From the NCBI RefSeq assembly GCF_011927635.1, contig NZ_JAATJB010000001.1:620001-684000 (forward strand): DNA of 64,000 nucleotides, read 5' to 3'. Below the pieces are notes generated by a model that saw only the letters and a list, made by a program, of their open reading frames with translations, had not been told where the DNA came from and ran no database searches. Of the stretch, positions 30,824-38,580 are shown in pieces (the first letter of the stretch is position 1; each line of letters opens with the position of its first letter). This DNA is from Sphingomonas trueperi. GTDB lineage: Bacteria; Pseudomonadota; Alphaproteobacteria; Sphingomonadales; Sphingomonadaceae. The translations under genes were made by a program, and so were the position numbers.

Positions 30824-31788
30824 TGGAAACGCGTTCCAATCATGTGCTGGTCGGCGCGGTGGTGCTGATCCTGCTGGCGGTGCTCGCGCTGTTCATCGTC
30901 TGGCTGTCGCGGCTGGGCGGCGGCGACGAGCGCCAGTACGACATCTTCTTCAAGCAGTCGGTCGACGGCCTCAGCCGCGGTTCGTCGGTGAGCTTCTCGG
31001 GCGTGCCCGCCGGCACGGTGAAGGACATCCAGTTCTGGCGCCCGGACCCCAGCCTGGTGCGGGTGCGGATCAGCGTGCAGCCCGACGTGCCGATCCTCGA
31101 AGGCACCAACGCGACGATCCAGGGCAGCTTCACCGGCCCCAGCACCGTGCAGCTGGACGGCGCGGTGAAGGGCCAGCCGCCGATCGAATGCCCCAAGGAC
31201 AATCCCCGCGCGACCTGCCCGCTGGGCGTCCCCGTGATCCCGACCAAGGCGGGCGGCCTCGGCGCGCTGCTCAGCTCGGCACCGAAGCTGCTCGAGCGGC
31301 TGACCACGCTCACCGAGCGCGTCTCCGACCTGCTCGACGAGAAGAACCAGGCCTCGATCTCGGGCATCCTCGCCAACACCAACCGGCTGACCAAGTCGCT
31401 GGCGGATCGCGGGCCCGAAATCGCCGCGACGCTGGCCGAAACCCGGATCGCGATCCAGCAGGCCGGCGCCGCCGCGCAGCAGATCGGCCAGCTCGCCGCG
31501 ACGACCGACGGGCTGGTGACCAGCGACATCAAGCCGACCATCGCCAATCTGAACGCGACGATCACCTCGGCGCGCAAGAGCGTCGAGACGCTGGATGCGA
31601 CGATCGGCGACGCCCGGCCGGGGATCCAGACCTTCTCGAACAAGACCATGCCCGAGGTCGGCCAGCTCGTGCAGGATCTGCGCGAGATGTCGATGGCGCT
31701 CACCAGTGTCGCGCACAAGCTCGATCAGGGCGGAGCCTCCAGCCTGATCGGCGCGCCTGCGCTGCCCACCTACAAGCCGAAGAAGTGA
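30823..31788 (+). CDS. mlaD: MCE-domain substrate-binding protein MlaD
   Basis: The 321-aa protein has an N-terminal membrane anchor (about residues 8-29), an MCE domain (about 38-118, containing GLSRGSSVSFSGVPAGTVKDI and GTNATIQGSFTGPSTVQL) and a long helical/coiled C-terminus of Ala/Thr-rich heptads. MCE proteins form hexameric rings that carry lipids in the periplasm. A CPKDNPRATCPLG insert with two Cys after the MCE core may form a disulfide. The long C-terminal helix suggests a tunnel-like extension rather than the short E. coli form. Confidence 0.93.
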   Translation: METRSNHVLVGAVVLILLAVLALFIVWLSRLGGGDERQYDIFFKQSVDGLSRGSSVSFSGVPAGTVKDIQFWRPDPSLVRVRISVQPDVPILEGTNATIQGSFTGPSTVQLDGAVKGQPPIECPKDNPRATCPLGVPVIPTKAGGLGALLSSAPKLLERLTTLTERVSDLLDEKNQASISGILANTNRLTKSLADRGPEIAATLAETRIAIQQAGAAAQQIGQLAATTDGLVTSDIKPTIANLNATITSARKSVETLDATIGDARPGIQTFSNKTMPEVGQLVQDLREMSMALTSVAHKLDQGGASSLIGAPALPTYKPKK

Positions 31789-31796
31789 GGTTCCGG

Positions 31797-32390
31797 ATGA
31801 ACAAGTCCGCCATCGCCGCGCTGCTCGCCGCCGCGTCGCTTTCCGGCTGCATTTCGTTCGCGGCCAAGCCGCCCGCCTCGCTGCTGACGCTGCAGCCGGC
31901 GGCGGTGCTGCCGGCGGGCGAGATCCAGCAGTCGGGCACGGTCAAGGCCGTGACGATCGGTCCGGTCAACGCGCCGCAGGAACTGGCGACGACGCGCGTG
32001 CCGGTCCATTCGGGGCCGGGCGGGACGACGATCGCCTATGTGAAGGATGCGCAATGGGTCGAAGGGCCCGCCAGCCTGTTCGGCCGGCTGCTCGCCGATA
32101 CCATCGCCGCACGCACCGGGCGCATCGTGCTGAGCCGCCGCCAGTCGCTGAGCACGCCCAGCGCCAGCCTGGGCGGTGACGTGCGCAGCTTCGGCGTCGA
32201 TGCCAGCAAGATGGAAGCGGTGGTGGTGTTCGACGCGTCGCTCGGCCGCGAGGGCACCCAGGCATTCGAGCGCCGCCGCTTCGAGGCGCGCGTGCCGGTG
32301 GCTGCGATCGACACCGCCGCGATCGGCCCGGCACTCAACCAGGCCGCCAACCAGGTCGCCGCCGACGTGGCGGACTGGGTCGGCAAGTAA
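31797..32390 (+). CDS. ABC-type transport auxiliary lipoprotein (PqiC-like)
   Basis: The 197-aa product is a lipoprotein: lipobox SLSGC with Cys18 as lipidation site. The mature part is an ABC_trans_aux/PqiC-like domain (VKAVTIGPVNAPQELATTR, YVKDAQWVEGPASLFGRLLADTI, VFDASLGREGTQAFERRRFEARVPV). In Pqi and Mla-related systems this lipoprotein docks the MCE protein at the outer membrane. It ends the operon and converges on the cyclophilin gene with only three bases between stops. Confidence 0.88.
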   Translation: MNKSAIAALLAAASLSGCISFAAKPPASLLTLQPAAVLPAGEIQQSGTVKAVTIGPVNAPQELATTRVPVHSGPGGTTIAYVKDAQWVEGPASLFGRLLADTIAARTGRIVLSRRQSLSTPSASLGGDVRSFGVDASKMEAVVVFDASLGREGTQAFERRRFEARVPVAAIDTAAIGPALNQAANQVAADVADWVGK

Positions 32391-32393
32391 GGC

Positions 32394-33281
32394 TCAGGGC
32401 CGGCGGCGGACCGCTGCCGGCAGGTCGCAGACGTTGAGCCCCGTCGCGATCGTGGGCGGGGCGGGGTTCTCGCGCAGCGCCAGCATCGCGGCATAGCGCG
32501 GGTTGTCGGTGGCGCGGACCTGGAAGTGCGGCCGCTCGTCAGGCGGCAGCTGGCTGGCGAGCCGCACCCAGGCGATGCCGGTCCGCTCGGCTTCGGTCGG
32601 ATAGACGCCCATCGCGGCGTCGCTGCGCGGCAGCGCCGAGAGAGACTGCATCCCCTCGATGATCCGGCCCACCACCGTGTAGTTGCGGTCGAGCCGCCGT
32701 GCCGACTGGCCGATCGGGGTGAACAGCTCCGCGCCGGTGCCGGTATCAGGCAGCGCGTCGCGCGCCACGCCGACCATGCCGTAGCAATGGGTGAGCCATG
32801 CCGCCTTGCCGTCGCTGGCGACCGGCCAGCCATCGGCGGTGACGCCGGTGGCAGCCGCGTAGGAGTCCGGCTTGGCGAGCCGCTGGGCGGGGGCGAAGGC
32901 CCCGATCTCAAACTCGGCGGGCGGCCGGGCGAGGATCTCGGGCGGCAGCGGCTTCTTCTCGGTGGGATCGCCCCATTGCGCGACCCAGTTCTCCTGCACG
33001 CGGTAGACGCTCTCCCCGTCCCACCAGCGCGCCGCGGCGAGCTTGCGGATGTTGTTCACATGCGCGGGCGCAAACCGCGCGGCGAGGCGGATCGCGACCT
33101 GCTTGCCGTTGGCCAGCTGGATCAGCAGGATCTCGTCATCGGGGATGTCGTGCCAGTCCTCGGGGGCGGGCTCGGCCGACGAGGGGGCAGGCCGCGAGGC
33201 CGCGGCGGTCTGCGGGGCAGTCTGGGCGGCGAGCGGTGCGGCGGCGAGGGCCGCGGCGAGGACGAGCAGGGTTTTTGCCAT
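32394..33281 (-). CDS. Periplasmic cyclophilin-type peptidyl-prolyl isomerase
   Basis: The 295-aa product has a signal peptide (MAKTLLVLAAALAAAPLAAQ) and a cyclophilin fold: VAIRLAARFAPAHVNNIRKLAAARWWDGESVYRV, then GMVGVARD, GAELFTPIGQSARRLDRNYTVVGRIIEGMQ. The usual catalytic Arg-rich stretch is altered and the C-terminal extension (QVRATDNPRYAAML) is longer than in PpiA, so it is a divergent periplasmic member whose catalytic activity is uncertain. Confidence 0.87.
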   Translation of the reverse strand: MAKTLLVLAAALAAAPLAAQTAPQTAAASRPAPSSAEPAPEDWHDIPDDEILLIQLANGKQVAIRLAARFAPAHVNNIRKLAAARWWDGESVYRVQENWVAQWGDPTEKKPLPPEILARPPAEFEIGAFAPAQRLAKPDSYAAATGVTADGWPVASDGKAAWLTHCYGMVGVARDALPDTGTGAELFTPIGQSARRLDRNYTVVGRIIEGMQSLSALPRSDAAMGVYPTEAERTGIAWVRLASQLPPDERPHFQVRATDNPRYAAMLALRENPAPPTIATGLNVCDLPAAVRRRP

Positions 33282-33360
33282 GGGGGGGAGCTTGGCACGC
33301 CAACGGACGCTTGCCTAGCCGCCCAAGGAACGGTAGGGCCGCGCCTTCCAGGTATCCTGC

Positions 33361-33451
33361 GGAGCGGTGGCCGAGTGGTCGAAGGCGCTCGCCTGGAAAG
33401 TGAGTATACGGCAAAACCGTATCGAGGGTTCGAATCCCTCCCGCTCCGCCA
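33361..33451 (+). tRNA. tRNA-Ser (anticodon GGA)
   Basis: A 91-nt serine tRNA: acceptor GGAGCGG pairs with CCGCTCC, the D-arm is GGCCGAGTGGTCGAAGGC, the anticodon stem CTCGC/GTGAG encloses GGA at 33395-33397, the long class II variable arm is ATACGG...CCGTAT, and the T-arm reads GAGGGTTCGAATCCCTC. CCA is encoded. It reads UCC/UCU codons. A T-rich CCCTTTTT follows as a terminator. Confidence 0.97.
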
Positions 33452-34027
33452 CCTGCGCCCTTTTTGGGACTCCCCGGACTCGCTGAAAACTGCTAGAAAA
33501 CCGCGGAAATCAGCGGTTCTTTGTTCCGCGGCGTTTCAACCGATCCGACACGATTTCACGCGAAGTGTGGGGAAGAATGCGGTGGAGGTAGCATGGGAAA
33601 GCCCACTGACCCTCCTCACTATTCTACGAGACATGAATCTCGCCATCACGGTGTTAAGGGTTCCGCTCGGCCTTTCGTGACCGGGCTGCACAGCAGACCG
33701 ACCATTCTGGCGAGATCGCAGCGCCGCCGAGCACGGCCCGACGCGTAAGCGGATTGTCGTACATCGCGGCCTCTTCGGTGCGGCACCATGCCCCGAGCAG
33801 CCTCTAGCGCGTGATCGAAAGAACCCCGGGCAAGGGGGGCGTCGGCCGCTCGGTGGATCAAAACCATAGCATCCCGTCCAGGTGTGCCGCACGTCTCACT
33901 ACGGGACGTAAGCTCTCGTAATATCGGGTACTTCTTTCGCGCAGGCTCCTCTACCGGGCAGGGCCTCAATACGCTCGACCATGCTCGCTTGGCAGATCGG
34001 TCGGCTTTCTTCCCAGGAAGGGGTATA
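33452..34027. other. 576-bp tRNA-adjacent stretch without a recognised gene
   Basis: Base composition is less GC-rich than the flanks, and reading frames are short and unlike any family I know. CCGCGGAA (33501-33508) and TTCCGCGG (33524-33531) form an 8-bp inverted repeat with an inner AACCGC/GCGGTT stem. The position directly behind a tRNA 3' end, and the accessory genes that follow, fit a former integration site, but no integrase and no duplicated tRNA end were seen. Confidence 0.5.
33654..33764 (-). pseudogene. 36-codon frame with a Tat-like N-terminus, possibly a gene remnant
   Basis: An ATG with GAAGAGG five bases upstream opens a frame beginning MYDNPLTRRAVLGGAA, which is the look of a twin-arginine signal, but it runs into a TAA after 36 codons with no mature domain. 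This could be the head of a decayed exported protein in the tRNA-adjacent region, or chance. Confidence 0.25.
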
Positions 34028-35146
34028 ATGCGCCTACTGTCCGTCGCCGCCATCGCGGCTGTTCTCGTCGCGTCGCCAGCTCTGGCGATGCCGGATCCGG
34101 CCGCGGGCCTTCAGGCGATGCGCGAGTTGAACCTGGTGGTGTTCGACACCCTCACCACCAACGGGCAGGAAGTGGAAGGACGGACGTTCGTCGGCCAGCT
34201 CGCGGCTGCGAACTTCACCAATTTCGGGATCGGAAACACGTCGCAGGGCGCGGCAACGTCGTCCTTTGATGTGCTGAGCGTCGTCGGGAACGCGAACGGT
34301 TCCTTCCGCCTCAAGGCTGGCTATCAGAACGGTGCCAACGGAATCGTCGGGACGACCGCACGCGTCGGCGGCGATGTCCGGTCGATCGACTTCAACACGG
34401 CCGGGGGCGTCAACGGTGCACTGCTGGCCGGCGGAAACCTCACCGGCACGTTCAACATCAACAGCAACGTCGTTCGGTATGGCGGAACGGCCGTGAGCGG
34501 CCTGAACGGTGCCGTGAAGGACAGCAGTCTCGCCGCCGGCGGCGCGAACGACGTCGCTGCCGGACTGCAAAACCAGATGCGCGCGCTGCAAGCGAACCTG
34601 ACGGCCTTGTCGAGCCAGCTGGCGACCTTGCCCTCGCTCGCCACGATCACGTCGGCCGCAAATGCGCTCGACTATTCGGGCGCGCAGAACGGCTACGCGG
34701 TGTTCACGATGACGGAGGCGGCGTTCGAGGACCCGAACGCCAACTTCGACCTCCTGTTCAACGGCATGTCCGGCGGGATGACCACGATCATCAACGTGTT
34801 GGGGACGAATCTGGTGGCGCAGGGCAACGTCAACAGCAAGCTGCTCAATCAATCCGTGATCTGGAATTTCCATCAGGCTGAAAGCCTGTCGCTGAAGGGG
34901 TTTCACGGCAGCATTCTGGCGCCCGACGCGACGGTTTCGAACAGCAGCGCGCTGGAAGGGTCGATCGTGGCGCGCAACTTCACGCTGAACGGCGAGATCC
35001 ATCTCGGCACCTATAACGGTACCAGCAGCTTTTCGCCGCCGCCGTCCGGTGTTCCGGAACCGGCCAGCTGGGCGATGTTCCTGCTTGGCTTCGGCGCGCT
35101 CGGGGCGATCCTTCGCCGCCGTCGCGTACCGCTGGTTGCCGCATGA
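34028..35146 (+). CDS. Choice-of-anchor A family PEPxxWA-CTERM surface protein
   Basis: The 372-aa exported protein has a signal peptide (MRLLSVAAIAAVLVASPALA), a choice-of-anchor A beta-rich domain (GNANGSF, GGVNGALLAGGNLTGTFN, YAVFTMTEAAF, HGSILAPDATVSNSSALEGS), and a C-terminal sorting signal GVPEPASWAMFLLGFGALG followed by RRRR. PEP-CTERM signals are cut by an exosortase and the proteins accompany exopolysaccharide production. AGGAAGGGG lies six bases before the ATG. No exosortase gene is in the window; the EPS locus 4 kb away is a plausible partner. Confidence 0.9.
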   Translation: MRLLSVAAIAAVLVASPALAMPDPAAGLQAMRELNLVVFDTLTTNGQEVEGRTFVGQLAAANFTNFGIGNTSQGAATSSFDVLSVVGNANGSFRLKAGYQNGANGIVGTTARVGGDVRSIDFNTAGGVNGALLAGGNLTGTFNINSNVVRYGGTAVSGLNGAVKDSSLAAGGANDVAAGLQNQMRALQANLTALSSQLATLPSLATITSAANALDYSGAQNGYAVFTMTEAAFEDPNANFDLLFNGMSGGMTTIINVLGTNLVAQGNVNSKLLNQSVIWNFHQAESLSLKGFHGSILAPDATVSNSSALEGSIVARNFTLNGEIHLGTYNGTSSFSPPPSGVPEPASWAMFLLGFGALGAILRRRRVPLVAA

Positions 35147-35153
35147 GGTGTCT

Positions 35154-35175
35154 GGGCGGGGGGCTCCCCCCGCCC
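35154..35175. terminator. GC hairpin after the PEP-CTERM gene
   Basis: GGGCGGGGGG and CCCCCCGCCC form a perfect 10-bp stem around a two-base loop, eight bases after the stop codon. It also lies just beyond the end of the convergent tadE remnant, so it can serve both strands. Confidence 0.65.
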
Positions 35176-35183
35176 GCTTGGTA

Positions 35184-35589
35184 TCAGGACAGCTTCGGAA
35201 AGCAGCCATGCGCCTGAACGCTCGGCGGCAGGGCTGCGATGAAACCCGATAGGGGCGAGGCGAAGGCGTAGCGGATCGTCACCTGCACCGCCCCTGCGTT
35301 GCCGTCACAGGTCATGCTGGCATTGTAACCTACCAAGCCGGCATTGAGGCGCAGGCCACGGCGCAGCCCGTGCGCCGTGGCGAAACCCTGGATATCGCTT
35401 TGGGTCTTGCAGGAAGATGCGAGCGCCGCGACGCACCGCGCTATAGGCGGTCTCCGTCAACGCCTGCTTCACCCATAATAGGCGCCCCACCTCGACGATG
35501 CCGAACAGCATCATCAAGAATATGGGTGCCAGCAATGTGAATTCGATCGCCGTCGCGCTGCTGCTGTCGTCACCGAAACCCCTGCTCAT
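35184..35589 (-). pseudogene. TadE-like pilus assembly protein gene, frameshifted
   Basis: The first frame encodes a TadE N-terminus: SSSATAIEFTLLAPIFLMML with the conserved Glu of the prepilin-like segment, and EVGRLLWVKQALTETAYSAVRRGARI. It then becomes nonsense. A one-base shift near 35415 restores a sensible tail (SCKTQSDIQGFATAHGLRRG, then MTCDGNAGAVQVTIRYAFAS and CFPKLS with a stop), the usual TadE beta region with two to three Cys. So the gene is intact except for a single inserted base. Real mutation or assembly error cannot be separated here. Confidence 0.75.
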
Positions 35590-35629
35590 TGCAGCCGTAG
35601 CGCAACGGTTTGCACGATCGGCGTCCCGT

Positions 35630-35748
35630 TCAACATGCCCGCGGCAGAACGACGGCTCGGTACCGGGACGATGCGGTGATCTGCAGATAATAGCCTGCGG
35701 TCGACGACGGCATGTTCCCCGCCGGGCAGATGCTCCCGCAGGAAGCGA
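35630..35748 (-). pseudogene. C-terminal fragment of a second TadE/TadG-like gene
   Basis: Reading the minus strand gives SLVASCGSICPAGNMPSS followed by TAGYYLQITASSRYRAVVLP and RAC stop, the characteristic YYLQITASxRYR ending of TadE/TadG-type proteins. Upstream the frame hits a stop and runs into an IS5 transposase fragment, so only the last 40 or so residues remain. The next tadE starts 41 bases downstream, consistent with an original tad operon. Confidence 0.6.
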
Positions 35749-35751
35749 CCA

Positions 35752-35919
35752 GGCTTCGTCAATCTGCTAGGTTCTTGTTTAGGCTGATGGACGACCAGAT
35801 CGAGCGACTGCTGCTGTTCTTTCCGAAGCGCCACGGCCCGCCGAGGGGAGATGACCGGCGGCTGCGGAGCGGCATCATGTTCGTCAACCGCAACGGGCTG
35901 CTCTGGCGTGATGCCCGGT
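35752..35919 (+). mobile_element. IS5-family transposase N-terminal remnant
   Basis: On the plus strand a frame reads FLFRLMDDQIERLLLFFPKR, then HGPPRGDDRRLRSGIMFVNR and NGLLWRDA, matching the conserved start of IS5-group transposases (DxQ...PxFPKxHGxPRxDDRRxLSGIxFVxRNGLxWRDAP). It stops at the point where GH43 sequence begins on the other strand. Only the left end of the element, about 170 bp, survives; the left boundary is estimated. It separates broken tad genes from a broken GH43 gene. Confidence 0.75.
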
Positions 35920-35921
35920 AG

Positions 35922-36078
35922 CGAACAGATAATCGGTGTCGCCGTCCTTGAGGATCGCAGGATCATGCACCCCGGCGACCGCGCCCTCCAGCACTAGTGG
36001 CACGGGGCGCGGCGCGCTGGCCGCCGCCCCGCCCGCCGCCGCGAGCAGGGCCAGCACGCGCGACACCGCGCGCTTCAA
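35922..36078 (-). pseudogene. N-terminal fragment of a second GH43 glycosidase
   Basis: A TTG start overlapping the stop of the upstream GH43 gene (TTGA) opens a signal peptide (KRAVSRVLALLAAAGGAAAS) and then VHDPAILKDGDTDYLFATG, the first blade of GH43 arabinanases with the catalytic-base Asp in HDPAI. The frame ends where an IS5 fragment begins. Only about 52 codons of an expected 300-plus remain, so the gene is inactive. Confidence 0.75.
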
Positions 36079-37169
36079 CGCTGCCGCAACGGTCCGTTGG
36101 CGACCGGCGCGCCGAAATCGGGCGTGCCGTCGGCGCGGTAGCCGAAATACTGCATGCGCGTGTGGCGGTTGGGATCGAACAGCGGATCGCCCTGGATCTC
36201 GGCATAGTCGCGCGCGTGATAGACCAGCACGTCGCGGCCGCGCTCGTCGACGGTGAAGCTGTTGTGCCCCGGCCCGAAGATCCTGTGCGCGGCGGAGGTC
36301 TGGAACACCGGCACCGGCGACTTGGTCCAGCTGGCCGCGTCCATCAGGTCCGCATCGGCAGGCGCGGTGAGCATGCCCAGGCAGTAGCGCGCGTCGGTGG
36401 CGCTCGCCGAATAGGTCAGGAACAGCTTGCCGTTGCGGATCAGCACGGCGGGCGCCTCGTTGACCTTGAAGCCCTGCACTTCCCAGTCGAGCGTCGGCAC
36501 CGACAGCCGCACCGGCTTGGCGGCGAGCGTCAGCGGCGAGGCGAGCGGCGCCAGATAGAGGTTCGAGTTGGTGTCGATCCCCGGCTCGCGCTGCGCCCAG
36601 GCGAGATAGCGGCGGCCCTTGTGGACGAAGCTGGTCGAATCGAGGTTGAAGCTGTCCCACGGCGTCTGCAGCTGGCCGAGCACCGACCAGGTGCCGGTCA
36701 TCGGGTCCGGGCCGTCGCAGACCACCGCATAGGTGCGGATGCGGAACACGTCCTCGCCGCCGCCGCTGGGTCCGGCGGCGAAATACATCACCCATGTGCC
36801 GTCGATCCGATGCAGCTCGGGCGCCCAGAGGAAGCCGGACATGGGGCCGCTGGCCTGGTGCCGCCACAGCACGCGCTCGGGCGCGGTGGCGAGGCCCGCC
36901 AGCGTCTTCGAGCGGCGGAGTACGAGCCGGTCATATTCGGGCACCGACCCGGTCAGATAATAGCTGCCATCGGTGTGGCGGAAGACCTGCGCATCGGCCC
37001 GCTGGCGCACCACCGGGTTGACGATCCCCGTCGTTTCGCGCGCCCAAGCCGCCGGCGCGATCGAGAGCGCCGCCATGCCGCCGATCAGGCTGCGCCGGCC
37101 GAGGCGCAACGACGGCGCGTCGTCCACGTCCGCATCGCCGCGCCCGTGCGTGTCCCGGCCTTCGATCAT
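36075..37169 (-). CDS. GH43 family glycosidase (alpha-L-arabinofuranosidase-like), Tat-exported
   Basis: The 364-aa product begins with a Tat signal (LGRRSLIGGMAALSIAPAAWA) and has the five-bladed beta-propeller pattern of GH43: NPVVRQRADAQVFRHTDGSYYLTGS with the base Asp, GFLWAPELHRIDGTWVMYFA, SFVHKGRRYLAWAQ, NEAPAVLIRNGKLFLTYSAS with the acid Glu, and FGPGHNSFTVDERG. It likely trims arabinose or xylose side chains in the periplasm. GAGGGGA precedes the ATG. It was once followed by a second GH43 gene, now truncated. GH115 at the window's left end is a functional companion in hemicellulose use. Confidence 0.88.
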   Translation of the reverse strand: MIEGRDTHGRGDADVDDAPSLRLGRRSLIGGMAALSIAPAAWARETTGIVNPVVRQRADAQVFRHTDGSYYLTGSVPEYDRLVLRRSKTLAGLATAPERVLWRHQASGPMSGFLWAPELHRIDGTWVMYFAAGPSGGGEDVFRIRTYAVVCDGPDPMTGTWSVLGQLQTPWDSFNLDSTSFVHKGRRYLAWAQREPGIDTNSNLYLAPLASPLTLAAKPVRLSVPTLDWEVQGFKVNEAPAVLIRNGKLFLTYSASATDARYCLGMLTAPADADLMDAASWTKSPVPVFQTSAAHRIFGPGHNSFTVDERGRDVLVYHARDYAEIQGDPLFDPNRHTRMQYFGYRADGTPDFGAPVANGPLRQR

Positions 37170-37500
37170 GACATCCCCTCGTACCCGCAGCGGCTCGACC
37201 ATCGGCACATTGTCCGCGGCTTTAGTCAGACAAATTCGATCGACCGTCAACCCGATGCGGCGGGAAGGGCACCCGGCAAGGCGGACGGCTGCCTCGCCGG
37301 CGGCTTCCGCCGCGAACCCGCAGGGGGCGGCGCGCGCGAGCGATCATCGCGTGGCGATCCGGCGCAGCACCTGCCCCTTTCCGCCAGCGTTCCGGTGGAC
37401 GTGCGACAGAGGACCCGGGGGGCGTTGCTTCGGATCGTGACAGCGTTGCGCAAAGCGGGCACGATGGCATGCGATCGGGAAAGTCGGGGAGGCGGAGAAA
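37170..37500. other. 331-bp divergent intergenic region
   Basis: This region lies between the starts of the GH43 and DUF2235 genes. It holds an AT-richer patch (TTAGTCAGACAAATTCGATC near 37222) about 55 bp upstream of the GH43 ATG, a plausible promoter location, and GC-rich sequence next to DUF2235 that ends in GGGGAGGCGGAGAAA as Shine-Dalgarno. No palindromic operator or small gene was recognised. Confidence 0.4.
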
Positions 37501-38580
37501 ATGGCGCGCAATCTTGTGCTGTGCTGCGACGGTACTTCGAACGAATTCTCGAAGGATCGCACCAGCGTGATCAAGCTCTTCCACGCGCTGGAAAAGGATC
37601 CGGCGCGGCAGGCGGTCTATTATCACCCCGGCATCGGCACGCGGGCGCCGACTGGAATCGGCACCCGGGTGGGCAGCACCGTGGGCAAGTGGCTGGGGCT
37701 CGCCTTCGGCTACCGGCTGCAGGACGACATCGTCGACGCCTATCGCTTCCTGATGAACGCCTATCAGCCGGGCGACCGCGTGTTCCTGTTCGGCTTCAGC
37801 CGCGGCGCCTATACCGCCCGGGTGGTGGCGGCGATGCTGTCCATGTACGGCCTCGCCGCGCCCGGCAACGACGCGCTGGTGCCGTTCGCGGTGGAGATGA
37901 TGTGGGCGATCCGGCGCGCCGGGCGCAAATCCGACAAGCAAGACTATTTCCAGCTCGCCGCCGACTTCAAGAACACCATCTCCGGGCGCGACTGTCCCAC
38001 CCATTTCCTCGGCGTGTGGGATACGGTCAATTCGGTCGGCTGGATCGGCGATCCGTTGGCACTGCCCTACACCCGCAAGGTCCCCGGTACCGCGATCATC
38101 CGCCACGCGATGGCGCTCGACGAACGCCGCGGCTTCTTCCGGGTCAACTGGTTCGAGGAGGAGCCCGGCCGGGACATCAGGCAGGTGTGGTTCCCCGGCT
38201 GGCACGGCGATGTCGGCGGCGGCTGGCCCGAGGCGGACAGCGGCCTGTCGAAATATCCGCTCGCCTGGATGGCGGAGGAGGCGCGGGCCGCGGGCCTGCT
38301 GCTCGACCAGGCACGGCTCGACGAAGTGCTCGGCAAGACCAGCCCGCGCTATGCCCCCGCGTCGCCCACCGCGACGCTGCATGACCGGACGATGACCTTC
38401 TTCTGGGCGCTGGCGGAATTCGTGCCCAAGAAGCGCTACAGCTTCGCCAAGCAGCGCTGGGAATGGCGGGCGAACCTGTTCCGCCGCCGCACGCTGCCGG
38501 ATGCGCCGCTGGTCCACCACGTCGCCTGGGAGATACCGGGCTATGCCGGGCGGCTGCCGGCGGGCGCGATCCCGGTTTAG
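37501..38580 (+). CDS. DUF2235 alpha/beta hydrolase (Tle1-like)
   Basis: The 359-aa cytoplasmic protein has the DUF2235 layout: LVLCCDGTSNEFSKDRTSV at the N-terminus, YHPGIGTRAPTGIG, the nucleophile motif GFSRGAY at 98-104 (Ser100), FLGVWDTVNSVG, and HGDVGGGWPE with the catalytic Asp/His region. The fold includes Tle1 phospholipase effectors of type VI secretion, but this protein is single-domain, with no secretion genes or immunity gene near, so a housekeeping hydrolase is as likely. Confidence 0.9.
   Translation: MARNLVLCCDGTSNEFSKDRTSVIKLFHALEKDPARQAVYYHPGIGTRAPTGIGTRVGSTVGKWLGLAFGYRLQDDIVDAYRFLMNAYQPGDRVFLFGFSRGAYTARVVAAMLSMYGLAAPGNDALVPFAVEMMWAIRRAGRKSDKQDYFQLAADFKNTISGRDCPTHFLGVWDTVNSVGWIGDPLALPYTRKVPGTAIIRHAMALDERRGFFRVNWFEEEPGRDIRQVWFPGWHGDVGGGWPEADSGLSKYPLAWMAEEARAAGLLLDQARLDEVLGKTSPRYAPASPTATLHDRTMTFFWALAEFVPKKRYSFAKQRWEWRANLFRRRTLPDAPLVHHVAWEIPGYAGRLPAGAIPV

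Noticed and set aside
33536..34053. Frames of 118 and 135 codons behind tRNA-Ser as integrase remnants
   Set aside because: No tyrosine-recombinase motif (RHxRH or C-terminal Tyr block) is visible in any frame.
35586..35966. A 126-codon minus-strand frame overlapping the tadE start
   Set aside because: Its translation has no family pattern. The same bases carry a TadE/G tail in another minus frame and an IS5 transposase on the plus strand, which explain the region better.
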